Positions 1-5,802 of a DNA stretch of 8,216 nt are shown here, piece after piece. Both the position numbers and the translations under genes were made by a program. Origin of the DNA: JBAWAP01 sp049589355. Its GTDB lineage: Bacteria; Chloroflexota; Anaerolineae; VGOG01. The DNA is taken from assembly GCA_049589355.1 (NCBI GenBank), contig JBAWAP010000201.1:1-8216 (forward strand). Reading direction: 5' to 3'. Numbering within the stretch: the first letter of the stretch is position 1; every line of letters begins with the position of its first letter. The notes below the pieces were generated by a model. The model had not been told where the DNA came from, did not search any database, and worked only from the letters and a program-made list of their open reading frames with translations.

Positions 1-126
1 CGTCATTGCGAGGAGCACAGCGACGAAGCAATCTCAACCGATGGCACAAGGAGATTGCTTCGCTTCGCTCGCAATGACAGTTGAGCCTAATAGCACCTTC
101 TGTGGCTGTTCAGCCTGAGCAGTTAC
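1..126. repeat. Miniature element copy 1, left end outside window
   Basis: An inner imperfect palindrome (arms 2-35 and 51-78, beginning GTCATTGCGAG and ending CTCGCAATGAC) is followed by about 33 bp of unpaired sequence. The right terminus, CTGAGCAGTTAC at 115-126, matches the last 12 bp of the right ends of the two complete copies at 5659-5770 and 6249-6370. The left terminus is not in the window, so no target duplication can be checked; the bases after the right end are AGAGAGAG. No coding capacity is seen. Like the other copies it ends just upstream of a ribosome binding site. Confidence 0.75.
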
Positions 127-141
127 AGAGAGAGATGAAAA

Positions 142-442
142 ATGTCCATACCGCTGACTGTTCAAGTAACTGAAGAAGAAGGAGAGGTGACTCTTTATTG
201 CCCTGAGCTTGATCTTGTCACCTGCAGTTCGACGTTAGGAAAGGCAAGGGAAAACTTTGCTGACTTAGAACCTATCCTAAAATTATGGTTTTCACGCTTG
301 CCAACAGGGATTTTAGGATAGGCTCTTAGTTGAGGAGTATTATCTGTATCTCATTGACAACGAGGGCCAGCTTGATGTGGAGAGCCGAGCCCATCTGAAC
401 CTATATCGCGCTCTGAGGATGGAGAGGAAAGGAAATGGCTGA
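142..442 (+). pseudogene. HicB-like antitoxin gene, interrupted by a 58-bp insertion
   Basis: As it stands the frame from ATG 142 stops at TAG 319-321 (59 residues, the last 17 from the insert). Removing the insert at 268-325 plus one TTA duplicate restores a continuous 79-residue frame from 142 to TGA 440-442. The joined protein has the HicB pattern: a beta-strand segment with CPELDLVTCSSTLGKA around residues 24-39, then a helix running through ENFADL (before the joint) and VEEYYLYL (after it). HicB-like proteins are usually antitoxins for an RNA-cleaving HicA partner, but no HicA is visible; the next gene is a DUF433 protein whose start overlaps the restored stop by 8 nt. The 5' portion could still make a truncated peptide. 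The interruption is read directly from the sequence; the HicB assignment is from motif resemblance. Confidence 0.75.
268..325. mobile_element. 58-bp MITE with IS5-like ends, inserted in the HicB-like gene
   Basis: The ends are GAACCTATCCTAAAAT (268-283) and ATTTTAGGATAGGCTC (310-325), inverted repeats of 16 bp with one mismatch, around a 26-bp core. TTA flanks both sides (265-267 and 326-328), consistent with a 3-bp target duplication. A TNA-type duplication and GAGCCTATCC-like termini resemble members of the IS5 superfamily, so it was probably moved in trans by such a transposase; that parentage is inferred. It carries no gene. It brings an in-frame stop at 319-321 into the host gene. Confidence 0.85.
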
Positions 443-863
443 GAGAACTCTGGATAGCAAACGAATTTACGCTGAATTAGATACGCTGAGGGAGGAAATA
501 CAAGGCCTGAAACAGATGGTGGGCGAAGTCGCTACCAGAATTCGTCCAACTACTCAGACGGAGCATCCCCACATCGTGCGGGTAGAGGGAATACACGGTG
601 GAGAGCCTATAATCAAGGGCACGGGCATCAGCGTCCGCACCATCGTCGAGCGCACGCGACTGAGTGACGAACCCGAGCAGATTATAAATGATTATCCACA
701 TCTTACTCTGGCCCAGGTGTACGATGCTTTGAGTTATTACCACGAGCATCCGCAAAAGATTGAGCAGTACATCGCTGAGAACAAGGCAGCTCTATGCAAA
801 ACACCGAAGAGCGTCTCTTCATCCTTGGAGCAGAGTCGCAGGGGCTCAAAGGAGCAAAGGTAA
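435..863 (+). CDS. DUF433 domain protein with N-terminal coiled segment
   Basis: 142 residues. Residues about 10-35 are charged and heptad-like (probable coiled coil). Residues about 45-115 form a DUF433 domain, a small helix-turn-helix-like fold, recognisable from HGGEPIIKGTGISVRTIVE and the following YPHLTLAQVYDALSYYHEHP. DUF433 proteins are frequently antitoxin-like partners of a DUF5615 PIN-like toxin, but no such gene follows here. The last ~25 residues are polar and look like low-complexity read-through beyond the usual end of the domain, suggesting the original 3' end or partner gene was lost. The start overlaps the stop of the restored HicB-like frame, so the two were once translationally coupled. 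Function on DNA is inferred, not shown. Confidence 0.8.
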   Translation: MAERTLDSKRIYAELDTLREEIQGLKQMVGEVATRIRPTTQTEHPHIVRVEGIHGGEPIIKGTGISVRTIVERTRLSDEPEQIINDYPHLTLAQVYDALSYYHEHPQKIEQYIAENKAALCKTPKSVSSSLEQSRRGSKEQR

Positions 864-895
864 ACTTTCCCTGCTCCCTTGTTCCTTGCTCCTTG
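849..895 (+). terminator. Possible weak hairpin terminator after DUF433 gene
   Basis: AAGGAGCAAAGG (849-860) is complementary to CCTTGCTCCTTG (884-895) with one bulged A, with a 23-nt loop, followed by GTTTC. The right arm lies in a C/T-rich low-complexity run. Without a proper U-tract it may only separate the small-gene region from mvhD loosely. Confidence 0.3.
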
Positions 896-931
896 TTTCA
901 ATCTAGCGGAGTTTGCAAAAAGGGGGTGGCA

Positions 932-1354
932 ATGAGTCAATTCGAACCCCAGATCCTGGCTTTCGCCTGCCACTATTGTGCCTACGCTGCGGCCGACTTG
1001 ACAGGATCAATGCGCCTGCAGTATCCAACCAACGTCAAGATCATGCGGCTGCCCTGCACTGGCAAGCTGGACGTTCTCTACGTCTTGCGAGCCTTCGAGC
1101 GGGGAGCGGATGGTGTCCTCGTGGCCGGTTGACTGAAGGGGACTTGTCATTACCTGGAAGGTAATCTGCGCGCTGAGAAAAGGGTGAACTACGTCAAGGA
1201 GCTCCTCGACCAAATCGGCCTGGGTGGCGAGCGATTGGAGATGTACTTCCTCTCCTCGGCCGAAGGAGCTCGTTTCGCCGAGATCGCCACCGAGATGACG
1301 GAACGGATTCGAGAGTTGGGTCCTAATCCCCTGAAACAAGGAGCGAGCAAATGA
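932..1354 (+). CDS. mvhD: MvhD/VhuD-type hydrogenase iron-sulfur subunit, selenocysteine at residue 67
   Basis: 140 residues when the in-frame TGA at 1130-1132 is read as Sec. The family (MvhD, VhuD, FlpD) carries a [2Fe-2S] cluster and passes electrons between a hydrogenase or other donor and HdrA in flavin-based electron bifurcating complexes; in acetogens it also accompanies MetVF. Visible family motifs are FACHYC (C13, C16), RLPCTG (C42), ADGVLVAG then Sec67, and GTCHYLEGN (C72). Family members normally have Cys where the TGA stands. The frame continues beyond the TGA with a full, conserved C-terminal half (HYLEGNLRAEKR, FLSSAEGARFAE). Start chosen at ATG 932 because AAGGGGG precedes it and the protein begins at the usual family position. 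Read naively, it would be annotated as a truncated gene plus an orphan tail. The TGA stop at 1352-1354 overlaps the next start by four bases. No hdrA lies in the window. Confidence 0.88.
1130..1165 (+). promoter_or_regulatory. Candidate bacterial SECIS element following the Sec UGA
   Basis: Immediately downstream of the in-frame UGA (1130-1132) the mRNA can form a perfect 6-bp stem, AUUACC (1149-1154) with GGUAAU (1160-1165), closing a UGGAA loop. The loop begins 22 nt after the UGA and has G at its second position. Both agree with the known general model for bacterial SECIS hairpins recognised by SelB. The stem overlaps the conserved YLEGN codons, so part of the pairing could reflect protein constraint. 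No folding program was run. Confidence 0.65.
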
Positions 1355-1611
1355 AAGCAGCAGCGATTACAATAGAAATCCCACGAGAAGTAAGTCATGC
1401 GACAAGGACGACCACCGAGGAACTGAAAAGGGAGTTAGCTATCCACCTTTTTGAAGAAGGGAAACTCTCCTTTGGCAAGGCGAAAAGCCTGGCTGGTATG
1501 ACCGTATGGGAATTTCATCAGTTGCTGGGGAGCAGGGGGATAGCTATCCATTACGATATTGAAGACTATGAAGAGGACCTCGAAACCCTGAAGAGGCTGG
1601 GTCGAATATGA
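1351..1611 (+). CDS. UPF0175 family antitoxin-like protein
   Basis: 86 residues. The pattern ELKRELAIHLFEEGKLSFGKAKSLAG, then MTVWEFHQLLGSRGIAIHYDIEDYEEDL, is typical of UPF0175, a small predicted DNA-binding family that usually serves as the antitoxin of a DUF3368 PIN-domain ribonuclease toxin. The start is embedded in the mvhD stop (ATGA at 1351-1354), so translation is probably coupled to mvhD. Its own stop overlaps an ATG that begins a DUF3368-like MIVVSN, but that toxin is missing after a few codons. It is therefore probably a solitary antitoxin left between mvhD and metV1, possibly still a repressor or simply tolerated passenger. Family assignment is firm from motifs; present role is unknown. 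Confidence 0.85.
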   Translation: MKAAAITIEIPREVSHATRTTTEELKRELAIHLFEEGKLSFGKAKSLAGMTVWEFHQLLGSRGIAIHYDIEDYEEDLETLKRLGRI

Positions 1612-1652
1612 TAGTTGTCAGTAACGCTGGTTTTCGGAGGGATAAGCTATGA
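1608..1652 (+). pseudogene. Remnant start of a DUF3368 PIN-like toxin
   Basis: ATG 1608 overlaps the UPF0175 stop (ATGA), as in intact UPF0175/DUF3368 pairs. The frame gives MIVVSNAG, matching the usual toxin start MIVVSNTS or similar, where the aspartate-rich PIN active site would follow. It diverges at once and stops at TGA 1650-1652 after 14 residues. The metV1 ribosome binding site (GGAGG at 1637-1641) lies inside this remnant. Deletion of the toxin body, joining its start to the metV1 leader, is the simplest explanation. Confidence 0.55.
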
Positions 1653-2317
1653 TCATAGGCCAACAGAAGCCTCTGGACAAAATCAAGCAGATGATCGCCG
1701 ACTATCAAAAGATACTGATCCTCGGCTGTGGCACCTGTGTCACTGTCTGCTTCGCTGGCGGAGAGAAAGAGGTGGGCATCCTGGCTTCGGCTCTGCGTAT
1801 GGCCACCGGGCTAGAAGGTCAGAACCGGGAATTCACGGAGGCCACAGTACAGCGTCAGTGCGAGTACGAATACAACCAAGAGGTGGCCGACCTGGTTAAA
1901 GAAGCAGATGCTGTGCTATCCCTGGCTTGCGGCATCGGTGTGCAGACCATGAACGAGCAGTTCCCTGAGACCATCACCTTGCCTGGCCTTAACACCTCCT
2001 TCTTGGGCCAACCAGTAGAGGAGGGCGTCTGGGACGAGCGCTGCCAGGCTTGCGGGAACTGCATCCTGGATAAAACCGCTGGCATCTGCCCCATCGCCCG
2101 CTGCTCCAAGAGCCTCCTCAACGGACCCTGCGGGGGATCAAAAAACGGCAAGTGTGAGATCGCCCCCGACATTGCCTGTGCCTGGCAGCTAGTTTACGAC
2201 CGCCTCAAGACCCTGGGCAAGTTGGAGCTGATGACAGAGATTCAGCCCGCTAGAGACTGGTCCACTAGCCGCGACGGCGGCCCTCGCAAGATTGTAAGGG
2301 AAGACCTACGTCTGTGA
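1649..2317 (+). CDS. metV: MetV, iron-sulfur/zinc partner of methylene-THF reductase (copy 1, full length)
   Basis: 222 residues. MetV binds MetF and is needed in acetogen-type methylene-THF reductases to link the flavin of MetF to an electron donor. The N-terminal half (to about 125) has GCGTCVTVC (C27, C30, C34), QRQCEYEY (C71) and SLACGIGVQ (C94). The C-terminal domain has RCQACGNCIL (C132, C135, C138), GICPIARCSK (C147, C152), NGPCGG (C161) and GKCE (C169), the signature of this family. It starts at ATG 1649 after GGAGG with good spacing. It lies downstream of mvhD, separated by the UPF0175 insertion, and its stop overlaps the kinase GTG start (GTGA, 2314-2317). It is not directly followed by metF; the kinase lies between, which is unusual. 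Confidence 0.92.
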   Translation: MIIGQQKPLDKIKQMIADYQKILILGCGTCVTVCFAGGEKEVGILASALRMATGLEGQNREFTEATVQRQCEYEYNQEVADLVKEADAVLSLACGIGVQTMNEQFPETITLPGLNTSFLGQPVEEGVWDERCQACGNCILDKTAGICPIARCSKSLLNGPCGGSKNGKCEIAPDIACAWQLVYDRLKTLGKLELMTEIQPARDWSTSRDGGPRKIVREDLRL

Positions 2318-4182
2318 AAAGCTACAAAGGGACGAGAGCCATTCAAATCCTGAGCAAGTTTCCGATCTTCGAACGTCTGACCGATGACGAACTGTGGAGG
2401 ATAGCTGACCTCTGCCGCGAAGAGGTTTACGAGGCTGGGGCAATCATCTTCGAAGAAGGCGGCACGGCGGATTACTTGTACCTTGTGCAAGACGGAAAGG
2501 TGGTCCTGGAAATGGAGCTCGAGCTTCGCCCGTACGCCTCGCCAAAGCAAACAACCATCGAGGTGGCGACAAAAGGCGAGGCCTTCGGGTGGTCAGCGCT
2601 TGTGAAACCCCATACCTGGACCCTGTCGGCGAAATGCGTAGAAAGAGCTAAGGTCATCGTCATCAAGGGATCTGACTTGCTCGATTTGTTCGAAAGCGAG
2701 CCTCACATAGGCTACAGGATGACGGAAATGGTCACCCAGATAGTGGCCTCCAGACTTAAAGATACCAGGCAAAGCCTGACGGACTTTTTGAGAGGAGGAG
2801 AGCTCGCTCTTGAGTACACACCTGAAGAAGCCACCTTGATTCAAAGGATTCATTATTTCATTGACTTCAGGTGGGTAGCTGCTATCGGGGTAGCAGTTCT
2901 GACGCTAGTTGCCAATAATATCCTCCGGATAGGATTTCCCGCCCTTCCGGTGTACATCATCGCCATCGTCATCGCTTTGTACAACTTGATATTTTGGTTT
3001 CAAGCCAGGGGTTTGAGACCTGAAGATGCCCCCGATCTAGTAGAGAGGGCCAGAAGGTTTGCTGCCGTACAGAGTGTTGTGGATCTGTTAGCCCTTACCA
3101 TACTTCTCCATTTCACAGGAGGTATAGAAACCCCCCTGGTTTTCTACTTTGTCTTTCACATCACCATCGCTAGCATACTGCTCCCCTATAAAGCGGCCTA
3201 TTCACTGGCCACTTTGGCTGTCTTGCTGCTATGCTCTTTGATCGGTCTGGAATACTTCGGGATCATTCCCCACGTCCACGTGGGGGGATTCGTTCCCTTT
3301 GACTTATACCGTCAGGAAACGTACATTCTGGCTATCCTCTTCACCCTTGCCACCGTCCTGTATATCTCCACTTATATGGCCACTTCCATCGCCGGCGAGT
3401 TAAGGAAGAGACAGCGGGAGGTAGCTTCGCTGAGAGACCGCTGCTTGATAGACTCCAATGCCTTGGAAGAAACCAATAAGCGGCTGATGGAGCTGGACAG
3501 GCTGAGGACCTACCTCCTGGGCATGGTCTCTCACGATTTGAAGGCTCCCCTCGTGGCCATTGAGAGCTACTGTCAAGTGATCCTGGGGGGCTTCGCTGGT
3601 GAGATCAACGAAGAACAACGGGAGATGCTGGAAAGGAGCAGCCACCGGATCGGAGAGTTGCTTAATCTGATCAATGACCTGTTGGACGTCTCTCGCATCG
3701 AGGCAGGACAAATCGCCCAGGAATTCAAGGCAACGTCTCTGTCTGAGGTAGTTGAGGGTTCACTGGAGGATATCCAGGCTATGGCGAAGGAAAAGGGGAC
3801 GAGTCTGCAAGTAGAGGTGCCGGCAAAGCTGCCTGTCATCCACGCTGCTCCCCATCGTTTGCGGCAAGTGTTGAACAACCTGTTGAGTAACGCCATCAAA
3901 TTCACGCCTCCAGAGGGCCTGATAACCATTAGCGTAGAAGACAAGAAGGACCAGCTTCAGATCGAGGTAATGGACACCGGAGTAGGCATTCCCCCAGAAG
4001 ACCTGCCCTACGTTTTCGACGATTTCTTTCGCGGCCGAGATGTGGAGAGGACAGGGGCGGGCTTGGGACTATCCATCGCCAAGAAGATCGTTGAAGCCCA
4101 TGGGGGAAGAATCTGGGTGGAAAGCCCCTGCACTACCGATGGAAAGGGAAGCAGGTTCACCTTCACCCTATTGGTCAGGTAG
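2314..4182 (+). CDS. Membrane sensor histidine kinase: cNMP-like domain, six-TM RegB-like region, HisKA, HATPase
   Basis: 622 residues from a GTG start that overlaps the metV1 stop. Residues about 10-155 form a cyclic-nucleotide-binding-like beta-barrel (FPIFERLTDDEL, EGGTADYLYLVQDG, GEAFGWSALV); the Arg of the usual phosphate-binding cassette appears to be missing (PHTWTLSAK), so cAMP binding is doubtful. Six hydrophobic segments lie at about 187-209, 212-231, 252-268, 274-291, 294-315 and 337-360. The third/fourth segment junction, LTILLHFTGGIETPL (G269, G270), resembles the quinone-binding GGXXNPF region of the redox kinase RegB/PrrB. After a coiled linker come the H box (SHDLKAP, His407), N box (NNLLSNAIKF, around N522/N526), G1 (DTGVGIP, D554) and G2 (GAGLGLSI, from G581). 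All key kinase residues are present. It is placed between metV1 and metF1, with two receivers downstream as likely partners. A redox-sensing role is inference. Confidence 0.9.
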   Translation: MKSYKGTRAIQILSKFPIFERLTDDELWRIADLCREEVYEAGAIIFEEGGTADYLYLVQDGKVVLEMELELRPYASPKQTTIEVATKGEAFGWSALVKPHTWTLSAKCVERAKVIVIKGSDLLDLFESEPHIGYRMTEMVTQIVASRLKDTRQSLTDFLRGGELALEYTPEEATLIQRIHYFIDFRWVAAIGVAVLTLVANNILRIGFPALPVYIIAIVIALYNLIFWFQARGLRPEDAPDLVERARRFAAVQSVVDLLALTILLHFTGGIETPLVFYFVFHITIASILLPYKAAYSLATLAVLLLCSLIGLEYFGIIPHVHVGGFVPFDLYRQETYILAILFTLATVLYISTYMATSIAGELRKRQREVASLRDRCLIDSNALEETNKRLMELDRLRTYLLGMVSHDLKAPLVAIESYCQVILGGFAGEINEEQREMLERSSHRIGELLNLINDLLDVSRIEAGQIAQEFKATSLSEVVEGSLEDIQAMAKEKGTSLQVEVPAKLPVIHAAPHRLRQVLNNLLSNAIKFTPPEGLITISVEDKKDQLQIEVMDTGVGIPPEDLPYVFDDFFRGRDVERTGAGLGLSIAKKIVEAHGGRIWVESPCTTDGKGSRFTFTLLVR

Positions 4183-4264
4183 TCCTTGGTCAGTTGGTCA
4201 GGTGGGGTCCGAGGACCGTGAGACCACTCGACCAAGGACCATCAGACGATCCGACCACCCGACC
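4173..4264. repeat. GGTC/GACC inverted array between kinase and metF1
   Basis: Four GGTC units (4173, 4188, 4196, 4206) are followed by six GACC units (4214, 4222, 4230, 4237, 4253, 4261), many spaced by exactly 8 bp. They form nested pairing: GTCCTTGGTC (4182-4191) with GACCAAGGAC (4230-4239), TGGTC (4195-4199) with GACCA (4222-4226), and GGTCC (4206-4210) with GGACC (4213-4217) at the tip. The array starts within the last codons of the kinase and ends about 8 bp before the metF1 ribosome binding site. No U-tract follows, so it is not a standard terminator; it may be an mRNA-stabilising or attenuating structure. Confidence 0.75.
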
Positions 4265-4281
4265 ACAAAGGAGCTGAGAGC

Positions 4282-5217
4282 ATGAAAGCCGGAAGCAATC
4301 TAGAGGCTGTACTTGAAAGTGGCGAATTCGCTGTGACGGCTGAGCTGGGCCCTCCCAAGGGTACGAGTCGCCAGGTGATCGAGAGGAAGGCGGAGGATCT
4401 CAAAGGTTGTTGCGATGCGATGAACGTGACGGACAATCAGACGGCCATCGTGAGGATGAGCAGCCTGGCCGCCTGCATCATGGTGAAGCAACTGGGCCTG
4501 GACCCCGTGCTGCAGATCACCTGTCGAGACAGAAACAGGCTGGCTATTCAGAGCGACGTCCTGGGGGCAATGGCTTTTGGGATCAAGAACATCCTCTGCC
4601 TGTCCGGAGACCATCAAAAGTTCGGCAACCACCCTACGGCCAAGAACGTTTTCGATATAGACTCCATGCAGTTGATTCAGACCCTCAAGAAGATGCGCGA
4701 GGAAAACAAGTTCCTCAGCGACGACACATTCACTGGCGATGCTCCCTTATTCATCGGAGCGGCCTCCAATCCCTACGCCGACCCCTTTGAGTTCCGGGTG
4801 GTGCGGCTGGCCAAGAAGGTGAAAGCAGGGGCCGATTTCATCCAGACCCAGGGGGTCTTCAACGTGCCAAAGTTCAGGAAGTTCATGGAGATGGTATGCG
4901 ATCAGGGACTGGATGAGCAGGTGCACATCCTGGCTGGGTTGATTCCCACGAAGTCAGCAGGGATGGCCCGTTACATGAGAGATTCCGTCGCCGGAGTAGA
5001 AGTCCCCGACGAGCTGGTCAACCGGATGAAAGGGGCCAAGGATGCCAAGGAGGAAGGGCTCAAGATATGCCTGGAGACCATCGAGCAGCTTAGGGAGATA
5101 CCGGGCGTGCACGGCATCCACATTATGGCCGTGGGCTGGGAGGACATCGTTCCAGTCATCGTGGAGAAGGCAGGGCTATTGCCCAGGCCATCGCTTCAGG
5201 GGGCAGTGAATGAGTGA
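4282..5217 (+). CDS. metF: Methylenetetrahydrofolate reductase MetF (copy 1)
   Basis: 311 residues, a flavin-dependent TIM-barrel enzyme that reduces 5,10-methylene-THF to 5-methyl-THF in the methyl branch of the Wood-Ljungdahl pathway. Family marks are FAVTAELGPPKG with the putative catalytic acid E21, AMNVTDNQ, LQITCRDRNR, ILCLSGDH (D110, matching the folate-contacting Asp of E. coli MetF), FIQTQGVF, and the C-terminal GIHIMAVGWE. AAAGGAG precedes ATG 4282. It overlaps the response regulator start by 8 nt. It belongs with metV1 although the kinase separates the two, and it is clearly related to, but diverged from, metF2 (roughly half of positions alike by eye). Confidence 0.93.
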   Translation: MKAGSNLEAVLESGEFAVTAELGPPKGTSRQVIERKAEDLKGCCDAMNVTDNQTAIVRMSSLAACIMVKQLGLDPVLQITCRDRNRLAIQSDVLGAMAFGIKNILCLSGDHQKFGNHPTAKNVFDIDSMQLIQTLKKMREENKFLSDDTFTGDAPLFIGAASNPYADPFEFRVVRLAKKVKAGADFIQTQGVFNVPKFRKFMEMVCDQGLDEQVHILAGLIPTKSAGMARYMRDSVAGVEVPDELVNRMKGAKDAKEEGLKICLETIEQLREIPGVHGIHIMAVGWEDIVPVIVEKAGLLPRPSLQGAVNE

Positions 5218-5662
5218 TCGGGCCAGGATACTGGTAGTTGACGACGATCCCGATATCATCAAGGCCGCCACAAGAGTGTTAGAATCCCAAGGCTATCGAG
5301 TGATCGCCGCTCTGAACGGAGAGGAATGTCTGGAGAAGATCGGAGAGGAGAGGCCGGATCTGATCATTATGGACCTCCTCATGCCTAAGCTGGATGGCTT
5401 CGGCGTATATCGAGCGCTGAGGGAGAATGTCAAGTACGCCAAGTACTCTGATATCCCCATCCTGATCGCCACTGCAGTGCGAGAGGATGCCAGCCGTCGG
5501 CGCTACGAATTGGAAACTGGGGTAGACCTCAACGTGGATGACTACATAGAGAAGCCCATCCGCCCCCTGGATTTGCTGCATCGGGTGGAGAAGCTGCTAG
5601 AAAAATCCAAAACTTGTACTGAGCCCAGTCGAAGTATCCAAAGCTCAAAACCCAAAGGATGA
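5210..5662 (+). CDS. Stand-alone receiver-domain response regulator 1
   Basis: 150 residues; only a CheY-like receiver domain (about 5-131), without a DNA-binding or enzymatic output. The acidic pocket (D11, D12, D13), phospho-acceptor D55 (LIIMDLLMP), T88 and K115 (YIEKP) are all present. It starts inside the end of metF1 (8-nt overlap), which points to coupling and to the upstream kinase as a likely phosphodonor. Residues after about 132 (KTCTEPSRSIQSSKPKG) are non-domain sequence derived largely from a repeat at 5613-5639. The stop TGA 5660-5662 lies inside the inserted miniature element, but without the insertion the next codon would also be a stop (TAG), so the protein end is unchanged. 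Confidence 0.9.
   Translation: MSDRARILVVDDDPDIIKAATRVLESQGYRVIAALNGEECLEKIGEERPDLIIMDLLMPKLDGFGVYRALRENVKYAKYSDIPILIATAVREDASRRRYELETGVDLNVDDYIEKPIRPLDLLHRVEKLLEKSKTCTEPSRSIQSSKPKG
5613..5639. repeat. Dispersed-repeat half-site inside the tail of regulator 1
   Basis: CTTGTACTGAGCCCAGTC followed by GAAGTATCC resembles one arm of the common bacterial repeat TTGTCCTGAGCGAAGTCGAAGG. No matching inverted arm is seen nearby. It encodes part of the non-conserved tail of regulator 1. The resemblance is from memory of such repeats. Confidence 0.4.
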
Positions 5663-5770
5663 CTACTCAGGCTGTCATTGCGAGCGAAGCGAAGCAATCC
5701 CCAAGCCGCAAGGAGGAGATTGCTTCGTCGCAAAAAACGCTCCTCGCAATGACACGGGCTGAGCAGTTAC
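5659..5770. mobile_element. Miniature element copy 2, 112 bp, with 8-bp target duplication
   Basis: The right terminus GGCTGAGCAGTTAC (5757-5770) is the inverse of the left terminus ATGACTACTCAGGCT (5659-5673), 11 of 15 matching the intact end of copy 3, so the left side has decayed. CCCAAAGG flanks it at 5651-5658 and 5771-5778. The core (5674-5753) is a long palindrome of the GTCATTGCGAG class. It separates regulators 1 and 2, which would otherwise be 20 nt apart. The long hairpin could reduce read-through. No gene is encoded. Confidence 0.8.
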
Positions 5771-5802
5771 CCCAAAGGATAGATTGGTAGAAAAGGAGAG
5801 AG

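Noticed and set aside
1..126. CRISPR-like repeats because of recurring CATTGCGAG units
   Set aside because: Units are inverted within each element, far apart, and not regularly spaced with unique spacers; they are palindromic mobile repeats.
794..1132. An ORF from ATG 794 to the TGA at 1130-1132, read as a complete 112-residue protein
   Set aside because: It is the mvhD frame with an unlikely upstream start over DUF433 and C/T-rich sequence; the family start is ATG 932 and the TGA is better read as selenocysteine.
1615..1899. 94-residue frame overlapping the start of metV1
   Set aside because: Out-of-frame with metV1, Arg/Gly/His-rich composition and no family resemblance; metV1 has clear motifs.
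5674..5753. Rho-independent terminator after regulator 1
   Set aside because: The hairpin is long but imperfect, lacks a U-tract and is explained as the core of the miniature element, though it might still impede transcription.
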